From positions 1 to 44,005 of IMG/VR virus record IMGVR_UViG_3300025769_000233: a stretch of 44,005 nucleotides of DNA. One strand, 5' to 3'. Of this stretch, positions 34,608 through 41,094 are shown one piece after another. The stretch comes from a virus. The notes under the pieces were generated by a model, which saw nothing but the letters and a program-made list of their open reading frames with translations, was not told the DNA's origin and searched no databases. The position numbers and the translations under genes are program-made. Position 1 is the stretch's first letter, and each line of letters begins with the position of its first letter.

Positions 34608-35568
34608 TCATTAGCTTGTTAACCCATTGCTGGGCGTGATAGGGAGACGACACCTGTAGGTCTGATATGTCCTTGGCACCTTCGACGAAGGCGTAGTTGA
34701 TATCAAACTGTCGGCGCATCTTGTTCGTGTTCTTGACACCCGTGTAGTCGTAGTCATAGACTAGTGTAATCTTGCTAAAGCGTTGCTTCAGTTCGTCTAC
34801 GTAGTCGTATGTCAACGGGTGCACCTCGGACTGCGGAGCAATCGCAGGCACACCATACTCAGCAAACACCATCACGTCCTTGAGAGACTTGGTAATGATG
34901 AGGTGCTTACCACCCTTGGGTAGCTGCGAATCGCCTTGCACCACGTCTGTGTTGCATAGGAAGCGCACCTTGTCCTTGAGTGGGAAGTACAGTTTGTAGT
35001 CGTTACCACCAAACCAGTAGGCAAAGCCCGGGCTTGTTGCAACGTACCTGTAGATAGGTTTCTCGTTGCACCACGCTTGGTTCAACTGGAAGACCTTGTA
35101 CTTCTTGAGTGTACTAGGTGTGACGCCGTATTTATGCCAGAACTTCTGGCCAGCATCGTCCATATCCCATGAGCCGTTGAGGGTGTAGGGCTCGATAGTT
35201 ATGGATGTAGGGTCATTGGCTAGCTTCTTGGCTAGCTCCAACGTTTCGTCAACTACAGGCGTGCGTTCTACACGCAGCAAGTTGAACTCGTCGGTCAGTC
35301 TTTTCAAGACCTCGGTGAAGTCACAGCGCAACACAGTGCACGCTACCTCAAAGGCATCCATGGGACGCCCCTTGCCGAAGTCACGAAATAGTAACTTGCC
35401 CTGCTTGTTGTAATAGTATACACAAGACGGGCTGTTGTCCTCGCGGAACGGGGAATGAAACTTGGCGTTGATTACAATTGGATGGCCGGTGTACCGGACC
35501 ATGATTTCTTCTTGCGATACACGCTCAAGTATCCATTCCTTGTTAATAGTAGGTAAGATACTATACAT
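34600..35568 (-). CDS. DnaG-type primase with TOPRIM domain (322 aa)
   Basis: The N-terminus follows the DnaG zinc-domain pattern (S-P-F-R-E-D-N-S-P-S, then F-R-D-F-G and D-A-F), but the zinc-binding Cys/His are replaced, so the fold is probably metal-free. The TOPRIM domain follows: L-I-I-T-K-S-L-K-D-V (about 223-232), the position that usually holds the E-G pair, and Y-D272-Y-D274-Y-T-G, the D-x-D motif, with G-A-K-D-I-S-D near the end. It would make RNA primers and work with the DnaB-like helicase encoded upstream. Its ATG lies 8 bases after a hairpin with a U run, so it may depend on readthrough or on its own promoter. Confidence 0.85.
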   Translation of the reverse strand: MYSILPTINKEWILERVSQEEIMVRYTGHPIVINAKFHSPFREDNSPSCVYYYNKQGKLLFRDFGKGRPMDAFEVACTVLRCDFTEVLKRLTDEFNLLRVERTPVVDETLELAKKLANDPTSITIEPYTLNGSWDMDDAGQKFWHKYGVTPSTLKKYKVFQLNQAWCNEKPIYRYVATSPGFAYWFGGNDYKLYFPLKDKVRFLCNTDVVQGDSQLPKGGKHLIITKSLKDVMVFAEYGVPAIAPQSEVHPLTYDYVDELKQRFSKITLVYDYDYTGVKNTNKMRRQFDINYAFVEGAKDISDLQVSSPYHAQQWVNKLMNG

Positions 35569-35576
35569 GAATAAAA

Positions 35577-35598
35577 GGGGACGCCCGAAGACGCCCCC
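35577..35598 (-). terminator. intrinsic terminator-like hairpin with UUCG loop
   Basis: On the - strand a 9-bp stem (two G-U pairs) closes a TTCG tetraloop, and the right arm is followed by TTTTATT. This is the best classical terminator in the window. It lies after the small membrane-protein gene and directly before primase. Confidence 0.75.
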
Positions 35599-35605
35599 TA
35601 TTATA

Positions 35606-35740
35606 TCAGTTCAATAGCTTGTACAAGCAGAAGATGAGCATAGCCCATCCAGCACTAATCATAAACATCGTAGCCCAATCTGTGTGACCGGGCAGGCGGT
35701 GTCGGATGTACCACCGCTTCAACAAACTCAACCTAGCCAT
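35606..35740 (-). CDS. small single-pass membrane protein (44 aa)
   Basis: ATG 35740 overlaps the SSB-like gene's stop by one base (TAATG), and the frame ends at TGA 35608-35606. The first 20 residues are basic (K-R-W-Y-I-R-H-R), followed by one hydrophobic helix (about 22-40, W-A-T-M-F-M-I-S-A-G-W-A-M-L-I-F) and a short tail. The positive N-terminus predicts that end stays in the cytoplasm. No family is recognised. Strict coupling to the SSB-like gene and the terminator 8 bases downstream support a real gene. Confidence 0.65.
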   Translation of the reverse strand: MARLSLLKRWYIRHRLPGHTDWATMFMISAGWAMLIFCLYKLLN

Positions 35741-36486
35741 TAGAATACGAGGTCCTCGTCATTGTTGTTAGACACAGGCTGTCCCAAAGGTGGGTTGGCT
35801 GCAATCTCGTCCCACGGAGCAGGCTCGTTTACCGGAGTGCTCACGTTAGCTGCAGCAATAGCAGCATCGAGGTCACCGGTAACAGGCCCTGCAGGGGTCG
35901 GGTCGTCGAGCAGTGCGTCCAGTCCGCTGGCACTAGTGCCGGCTGCAGACTTAGGAACAACGCGCTCGTACTTCTCCTCAATGGCCAACGTGTCAGGCGT
36001 ATCCATGCGCTGGATGAAGGGGCGGAAAGCCTGCTTCGGGAACATGGTGTAGTCCTTGTTGTTGAGGATGAGCTTGACGCGAACGTCAACACCCTTGAAG
36101 GCGTCACCCAACAGAGACACGACGTTGCCGCCGAACTCGTCCCACGTGTTGCCAGTGATGACAACCTTATCCTTTGGGATAAAGCAAGACAGGATGTGCT
36201 TGACACGTCCGCTCAGACCCATCAGTGCATTACGCACCTGCTTGTCTGGGTCCTTGCCCCACTGTTGAGCCATTTGCTTCTGGCGCTCTACGTCCACCTC
36301 GAACTCGGTGTGACGGAACTTACGTCCGGACTCGTCCTCAAAGTTAAACTTGAGCACGTTGCCACCCGTACCATCTTGACGCAGTGCTTCAAAGAAGACA
36401 CCGAGGAGACGGACATTCTGGTTGATACCAGCGGGCATCGGAGCGTTGGACTTGGGGGACTCGACAGAGTTATCAATATTGTACAT
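35740..36486 (-). CDS. single-stranded DNA-binding protein (248 aa)
   Basis: The N-terminal two thirds are beta-rich with aromatic and basic residues, consistent with an OB fold. The last 60 residues are Pro/Ala/Asn-rich and end in N-N-D-E-D-L-V-F, the acidic-plus-aromatic tip that phage and bacterial SSBs use to recruit partners. It lies directly after the Sak4-like gene with a one-base overlap; Sak4-type annealases depend on SSB and are often encoded beside it. The OB fold itself is inferred, as no short motif proves it. It would coat single strands during replication and recombination. Confidence 0.7.
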   Translation of the reverse strand: MYNIDNSVESPKSNAPMPAGINQNVRLLGVFFEALRQDGTGGNVLKFNFEDESGRKFRHTEFEVDVERQKQMAQQWGKDPDKQVRNALMGLSGRVKHILSCFIPKDKVVITGNTWDEFGGNVVSLLGDAFKGVDVRVKLILNNKDYTMFPKQAFRPFIQRMDTPDTLAIEEKYERVVPKSAAGTSASGLDALLDDPTPAGPVTGDLDAAIAAANVSTPVNEPAPWDEIAANPPLGQPVSNNNDEDLVF

Positions 36487-37154
36487 CAGTCAATGTAGAT
36501 TTGGGACATGGTGAAGTCGAGCACTTGGCCTCGCAAGTGTTCGCAACGAGCGCCGGCTTCGGTCTCGTCGTCGGCCATAAAGCTGACCTTGAGTACGCCT
36601 TCCGAATCACGGAACACATAACCAATGGCGTCGCTGTCGGCCATGATGAAGTTCTTGAGCTTACCGCTCAGGTCAAGGCTGCTGGTGTTAACCTTGATGT
36701 CCGTATCATTGGCAATCAAAGTCTTCTTGCGATGACCGATGAGGATGACACCCTTAGCAGCCAGAGGCTTGAGCTGAGAGATAATCTTCATCACGTTATC
36801 ACGCACCATAGCGTAACCCTTACCGAACTCGAGGTCACCGATGGTCTTGACACCTTCGGACTTGCAGACAAACTCCTCCATCCAGTGCACGATGTTGTCA
36901 ATCGTGTCAATGGCGATGTAGTCATACTGCGTCTCACGTTCGCGCAATGCCTTGAGTGTAGCCATCACTTCTTGCAAAGTGTTGCACTGCACCTTCATGG
37001 CATCAATCATGTCGGTACCTTGCTCGGTATCAACGATGAGACAGTTGTCAAGTTGTGCAAGGGTTGTGGTTTTACCCACCTTGCTCTGACCAAACAAGGT
37101 CAGCAGTCGTGGCGATTTACGGCTCGCCTGGGTCCGTTCAGTTGGTAGTTGCAT
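36486..37154 (-). CDS. Sak4-like RecA-fold ATPase (single-strand annealing recombinase), 222 aa
   Basis: Walker A G-Q-S-K-V-G-K28-T-T (22-30) and Walker B Y-I-A-I-D-T-I-D-N-I, followed by L-I-G-H-R-K-K-T, place it in the AAA_24/Sak4 group of short RecA-core ATPases. Sak4 proteins of phages pair single strands with the help of SSB. Here the SSB-like gene follows directly, and a RecB-like exonuclease and a RusA-like resolvase are in the same operon, so a full recombination set is present. Length (222 aa) is typical. The start at 37154 lies three bases after the DnaB-like gene's stop. Confidence 0.85.
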   Translation of the reverse strand: MQLPTERTQASRKSPRLLTLFGQSKVGKTTTLAQLDNCLIVDTEQGTDMIDAMKVQCNTLQEVMATLKALRERETQYDYIAIDTIDNIVHWMEEFVCKSEGVKTIGDLEFGKGYAMVRDNVMKIISQLKPLAAKGVILIGHRKKTLIANDTDIKVNTSSLDLSGKLKNFIMADSDAIGYVFRDSEGVLKVSFMADDETEAGARCEHLRGQVLDFTMSQIYID

Positions 37155-37157
37155 GCG

Positions 37158-38189
37158 TTACTGAATTGAAAATAATGGTCCGTCCAAGGGCACGTCTGCC
37201 TTGTAGTTGTCGGACCACGGGTCTATCCTACCGTTCTCTAGGTTGGCAATCATACGGGTATAACCTTGTGTGCCATGACGATTCTTGAGGACGTGCAAAC
37301 TAATTAAGTTCTTACCGTCTTCAGTCATAGTCGGGACACGGTCCGGCCCGTAGACTTCCAACCCGAGTAGGGCAGGTTGGTGCATCACGAGGCAAACGTC
37401 AGCTGCATGGTACAACTGTTTGCTACCGTGAATGTCGGTCTTAGTGGGAAAGTGAAGCGAAGGTACGCTTGGGTCACGTCGAGACGAAGACTCAATCTTG
37501 TCGTTGAGCTGTGACAGCAGGATGTTGAGTGTACCGAACTCCTTACGGATGTCGATGAACATCTTGCCGAGCTCAGCCAACGTCTGAATCTCGTTCTCTC
37601 CGGGCATTGATTGCGCAAGCAGCGTGTGGTCCAAGGTGACAACAAGGTTATCATCTGGGAACTTTTGCTTCATGCGGTCAATAGTATTACGAATCTGCTG
37701 GCGGTTGCCCGGTGTCTCTACAAAGTAGATGGGCTCGTCCTTCAGTCGTTCTGCAGCAGACGCCACAATCCCGTGCTCTTCCGCGTTCAGCGGCCTGTCA
37801 GCAGACATGAGCTTACGATAGCTGATGCCTGTGAGGGTAGAGATGCGACGTGTCATTTCCGCAGCAGCTGACATCTCGAATGAGAAGTGCAGGATGCGGG
37901 TCTTGCTTACGTCTTTCTGCAAGGTCGGGTTAGTGAAGTCTCGCAGTAGCATGTTGAGCATGTAGGACTTACCGTGACCGGAAGCCCCGCACAACATATA
38001 CGTTTGGCCAAACTGGAAACCGCCAAGCAACATGTAGTTGAGCTTGTCCCACCGGCTGGCCATGACTAGTCGGTTACCAGACCTAGCTTCGGATATCTCG
38101 TTGGCTGCGTTAACAGCAGCGAGCTTGCTGGTCTGGATGTCCAACTTAGAGGAGCCTTGCTCCGGGTAGTTTCTGTCCTGTGGTGTCAT
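37158..38189 (-). CDS. DnaB-type replicative helicase (343 aa)
   Basis: The RecA-like core has Walker A G-A-S-G-H-G-K74-S (68-75), the F-S-F-E-M-S segment of DnaB motif H1a, Walker B-like V-V-T-L-D-H-T, and L-N-I-L-L-S-Q-L-N-D followed by a H-A-A-D-V stretch. The N-terminal DnaG-binding domain of bacterial DnaB is missing, as in many short phage helicases. It unwinds DNA at the fork with the phage primase. The start used is the first ATG, which overlaps the upstream gene by 44 bases; a later start (ATG at residue 43) would remove the overlap but shorten the linker. Confidence 0.85.
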   Translation of the reverse strand: MTPQDRNYPEQGSSKLDIQTSKLAAVNAANEISEARSGNRLVMASRWDKLNYMLLGGFQFGQTYMLCGASGHGKSYMLNMLLRDFTNPTLQKDVSKTRILHFSFEMSAAAEMTRRISTLTGISYRKLMSADRPLNAEEHGIVASAAERLKDEPIYFVETPGNRQQIRNTIDRMKQKFPDDNLVVTLDHTLLAQSMPGENEIQTLAELGKMFIDIRKEFGTLNILLSQLNDKIESSSRRDPSVPSLHFPTKTDIHGSKQLYHAADVCLVMHQPALLGLEVYGPDRVPTMTEDGKNLISLHVLKNRHGTQGYTRMIANLENGRIDPWSDNYKADVPLDGPLFSIQ

Positions 38190-38475
38190 TCATAATCTCT
38201 TCTACGGCTACCCACTGGCGGGATGCAAACCATTTCTGGATGCCCATGTGAATCTCGTGGTTGTTGGCAGCCCATGTCAGGGCTTTCATAACGCGGTCGT
38301 GCATCTTGCGCTTGACCACCTTCTCGATGTACCGTTCTTCCAGTTCATCCATGTCGGCGTTCAAAGCAGGTACACGCTTACCTTCAATCCACAGGAACTT
38401 CGGGTAGGCATCCACGAACTCCTCGAACTTGTCCATCGCTTCGTGCTTCTTAGCTAGTTCTTCTTCGTAAGTCAT
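38146..38475 (-). CDS. unknown helical protein (109 aa)
   Basis: ATG 38475 overlaps the helicase stop by four bases (ATGA); the longer frame upstream is a shadow. The protein is charged and helical throughout (Y-E-E-E-L-A-K-K-H-E, L-E-E-R-Y-I-E-K-V-V-K-R-K), with W-F-A-S-R-Q-W near the C-terminus. There is no membrane segment and no cysteine. It lies between two helicase genes, so a helicase loader or fork accessory role is possible, but nothing in the sequence proves this. Confidence 0.55.
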   Translation of the reverse strand: MTYEEELAKKHEAMDKFEEFVDAYPKFLWIEGKRVPALNADMDELEERYIEKVVKRKMHDRVMKALTWAANNHEIHMGIQKWFASRQWVAVEEIMNDTTGQKLPGARLL

Positions 38476-39683
38476 AGGCTTGTGGTTATGCCACCGATTA
38501 TCTCGATGGCTTGGTCTAAGGATTGCACGTGTTGGATGTTGGTAGAGTTCTTCTGGCGCTTGCGCATCCACTTCTCATCCTGCGTGTCGGGCATGTATAG
38601 ATTGATAATGTAGCCAACCTTTCCTTCGACGAATCGAATAGCACGTCCCGTGCGTTGCACGTCTTGTCTAGGTGAACTGCTACCACTTGAGATGATAGCA
38701 AGCTCGACACCCGGTACGTCGAACCCCTCGTCCAATGCGCGCGCCGTGTTAATGATGCGTGCCTTGCCGGTGTTGAACTGCTCGAGTGCGTTGCGCCGTT
38801 TCTTGGCTGGCATTTTACTAGAGTACGCGACAGACTCGAACGGTAGTCGCCCGGTTATCTCGTTAGCAAAGTCCACCGATTCGCTAAATGTGATGGTCCT
38901 CAGCTCCCCCAGCTTGGTGCACAAACGGTACACGCCATCGAGTTTAGACTCGTTAAGGTAGAGCATCTTCTTCCTTTTCGCCATATTGCGGTTGAAGTTG
39001 ATTGCCCATACCTTGACCTTGTCTGCATCGGCAGCAGACCTGCGAGCGAAGTTCACGCAGGCTTGGTCTGACTTGAGGCAGTTCATTGCTTGCCCAAAGT
39101 CGTTGCCGAATTTAGAGAAGTAGTAGCTGAAGTTTCTGGATAGCTCCAGATAGTTCTCGCGGTCTGTGTCATTCAAGTAAACCGGTACGTTCAATACCCT
39201 GAACGGGCTGACGTACCCTTCACGCAGCGCTTCTTCGAGCTTGACAGTCGCCACAATGGGCGCCTTCTGCCGAAGAAGATAGTCGTTCCCGTCTTGTCGG
39301 GCGACAGTCGCTGTCAGACCAAGTACCTTTCTGTATGTCACCTGCTGAAAGATGGTGCCAAAGGTGCTTGTTGCGTAGTTGTGAATCTCGTCAAGGATGA
39401 GAAGGTTCACGTTCCACGTTTGCTTGACCGCAGAGTTTACTACCATTACCGTTACGTTGCTGAGCTCAGACACTTGGTCTTCCCACTGCTTCTTAAGGTG
39501 TATGGTAGGTACTACGACGAGTGTAGACTCGCCGGGTTGTTGCGCGTTCAGCGCTTGGATTGCAAGGATGGCAGTGTATGTCTTACCAAACCCTGTGCAA
39601 GCCTCAAGAGTACCTCTGCAACCGGCGCTAGACCAGTCACGGAGGATACTCTTTTGGCGTGCTAGACGTTTCTCGTCAATCAT
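38472..39683 (-). CDS. SF2 DNA helicase, UvsW/XPB-like (403 aa)
   Basis: Motifs in order: E-A-C-T-G-F-G-K34-T (I), V-V-P-T (Ia), L-D98-E-I-H101 (II, DEIH form), L-T124-A-T126 (III), and Q343-R-T-G-R347-A-I-R350 (VI). This is the layout of UvsW/RecG-like and XPB-like translocases, which remodel forks and recombination intermediates. The length suits a stand-alone two-lobe helicase with no added nuclease. It overlaps its neighbours by 8 and 4 bases. In this operon it probably drives branch migration or origin-independent replication. Confidence 0.85.
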   Translation of the reverse strand: MIDEKRLARQKSILRDWSSAGCRGTLEACTGFGKTYTAILAIQALNAQQPGESTLVVVPTIHLKKQWEDQVSELSNVTVMVVNSAVKQTWNVNLLILDEIHNYATSTFGTIFQQVTYRKVLGLTATVARQDGNDYLLRQKAPIVATVKLEEALREGYVSPFRVLNVPVYLNDTDRENYLELSRNFSYYFSKFGNDFGQAMNCLKSDQACVNFARRSAADADKVKVWAINFNRNMAKRKKMLYLNESKLDGVYRLCTKLGELRTITFSESVDFANEITGRLPFESVAYSSKMPAKKRRNALEQFNTGKARIINTARALDEGFDVPGVELAIISSGSSSPRQDVQRTGRAIRFVEGKVGYIINLYMPDTQDEKWMRKRQKNSTNIQHVQSLDQAIEIIGGITTSL

Positions 39684-39909
39684 CCAAGCTGCTGATGGGG
39701 TCGTAGCAACCCTCCTCTTCTACAATCGTCTCCTCAAGCGTGTCATCGGTACAGTTACTCGCAATCTCTGCTTTCATGTTCTCGAAGATAGCCCGTGCTT
39801 CCTCGTCACTGGCGGCGTTTACACGCACGTCAATGGAGTAGACTTTTGTTACTACGGCGGACATGGTGAACTCGCGTTCTTCCATTTCCCATCGGTCACG
39901 TTGTGTCAT
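39676..39909 (-). CDS. unknown small acidic protein (77 aa)
   Basis: The start ATG 39909 overlaps the previous stop (TCATGA). The N-terminus is charged, followed by a strand-helix pattern (V-V-T-K-V-Y-S-I-D-V-R-V, then D-E-E-A-R-A-I-F-E-N-M-K). The second half is very acidic, with two cysteines and E-E-T-I-V-E-E-E. No family is recognised. Acidic small proteins in phage early operons are often DNA mimics or host inhibitors, but that is speculation here. Confidence 0.55.
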   Translation of the reverse strand: MTQRDRWEMEEREFTMSAVVTKVYSIDVRVNAASDEEARAIFENMKAEIASNCTDDTLEETIVEEEGCYDPISSLDD

Positions 39910-40058
39910 GATAAGTCGTCTTTGTGAAACAAGTTCTTTACGTCCTCATTGAGTATGTAAAGCTCACTCATGGTAACAGACAAATGCTGTTTACGTCCTG
40001 CGTTGCGGTCCATAATTGCTGTGAATCGCTTCACAATAGCCATTGCGTCATTCTCCAT
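39906..40058 (-). CDS. unknown small protein (50 aa)
   Basis: The frame opens at ATG 40058, overlaps the upstream stop by 11 bases and ends in a four-base overlap with the next ATG. It reads M-E-N-D-A-M-A-I-V-K-R-F at the start, with a helix S-E-L-Y-I-L-N-E-D-V-K-N-L. It is all helical and near neutral. It fills the only apparent gap in the operon, which supports it. No family is recognised. Confidence 0.6.
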   Translation of the reverse strand: MENDAMAIVKRFTAIMDRNAGRKQHLSVTMSELYILNEDVKNLFHKDDLS

Positions 40059-40425
40059 TGAGATTTGTTTCTGATAAAATCATGTCGTCCTCTGTGAGTC
40101 CGTCCATGACAAAGAACTCGCCCCACGAGACTGTACCTTTACCGACAGTTTTAGGCATTTCGCCGTGTACGTCAGTAATAGATACGCCCCAGAAGCGGTG
40201 TTCTCCGTTGTCTTCCTCGGTCAACGTGTCAATCTCCACATACTTAGGCGTAAGCCTGATGTGAAAGTTGTGCTCGTCGCCGCTTACGTTCCATCCGGCC
40301 TCAAGGTCAGCTCGGTACAAGTTCTTTGGAATGTCCAAATTGTAGAACTTGTTTTCACCGTACTGCCATGTCAGCATAAATGGACGCGTGTCGTTGATTC
40401 CTTGCATCTCGAAAGCTACAATCAT
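40048..40425 (-). CDS. unknown protein (125 aa)
   Basis: A beta-rich, acidic protein with many aromatic residues (F-M-L-T-W-Q-Y-G-E-N-K-F-Y-N-L, F-H-I-R-L-T-P-K-Y-V-E-I). No catalytic motif, cysteine or membrane segment is visible. Its ATG overlaps the dUTPase stop by four bases. It could be a small binding protein of the nucleotide or replication set, but I cannot place it in a family. Confidence 0.6.
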   Translation of the reverse strand: MIVAFEMQGINDTRPFMLTWQYGENKFYNLDIPKNLYRADLEAGWNVSGDEHNFHIRLTPKYVEIDTLTEEDNGEHRFWGVSITDVHGEMPKTVGKGTVSWGEFFVMDGLTEDDMILSETNLNGE

Positions 40426-40856
40426 TCTCCACTGGAACCATGTCCACCTTTGCCACGCTCGGTCTCTTCGAACTGGTCAAATACCTCGTCATCAACTGGC
40501 ATAAATGCAACGCTGACGAAGGGCAGTACCACAAGCTGTGCGATACGCATGCCGGGTGTAACTACAAAGTCTTCCTTGCCCGTGTTGAGCAAGTTGACCA
40601 TGATTTCACCACGGTATCCACTGTCGATGATGCCCGGCGCGTTAGCCACGATGAGCCCGTTCTTGTGTGCAAGTCCGCTACGCGAGCAGACCATGGCAAC
40701 AACGTCATCAGACAGAGCAAGACGGAGTCCAGTACGGACAAGCTGACGCTCGCCGTACCGGATTGTTACCGTCTCGTTTGCCGTGATGTCAGCACCTGCG
40801 TCACCCTGATGGGCATACGTAGGCGCGTTACCATTGCAAAATACTCCCTTAAGCAT
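40422..40856 (-). CDS. dut: dUTPase (144 aa)
   Basis: dUTPase splits dUTP to dUMP and pyrophosphate, keeping uracil out of DNA and feeding ThyX. All five trimeric dUTPase motifs are seen: D-A-G-A-D-I (1), S-R-S-G-L-A (2), G-I-I-D-S-G-Y-R-G-E (3), R-I-A-Q-L-V (4) and R-G-K-G-G-H-G-S-S-G (5), where His replaces the usual stacking Phe in motif 5. The start ATG 40856 overlaps the previous gene by 8 bases; the in-frame codons further upstream mirror that gene. Length 144 aa is normal for the family. Confidence 0.93.
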   Translation of the reverse strand: MLKGVFCNGNAPTYAHQGDAGADITANETVTIRYGERQLVRTGLRLALSDDVVAMVCSRSGLAHKNGLIVANAPGIIDSGYRGEIMVNLLNTGKEDFVVTPGMRIAQLVVLPFVSVAFMPVDDEVFDQFEETERGKGGHGSSGE

Positions 40857-41094
40857 CCTTCTCGGATTCTTGTGTAGCCTCTGCTTCTTGTGCAGCTGCT
40901 GCAGCTTTGGCAGCAACGTTCAGTCCACCAAGAATCTCGAGTGAAGTACCAGCAAGCACGAGGCATTGGGTCATACGAGCACGCAAAACTTGGTCGTCTG
41001 TCTTTTCGGTAGCCGCTTGCGCGAACTGGTCGAGTTGATTCGTAGCGGCACGGAGGTCTTCAATAACTCCGTCAAGTGTGATTTCTTTGCTCAT
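40849..41094 (-). CDS. unknown Ala/Glu-rich helical protein (81 aa)
   Basis: ATG 41094 forms an ATGA overlap with the polymerase stop; a start five codons earlier (41106) is also possible. The protein is predicted all-helical with I-E-D-L-R-A-A-T-N-Q-L-D-Q-F and an Ala-rich tail (A-A-K-A-A-A-A-A-Q-E). It may form a coiled coil. No family is recognised. Coupling to the polymerase gene suggests a replication accessory role, but nothing more can be said. Confidence 0.55.
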   Translation of the reverse strand: MSKEITLDGVIEDLRAATNQLDQFAQAATEKTDDQVLRARMTQCLVLAGTSLEILGGLNVAAKAAAAAQEAEATQESEKDA

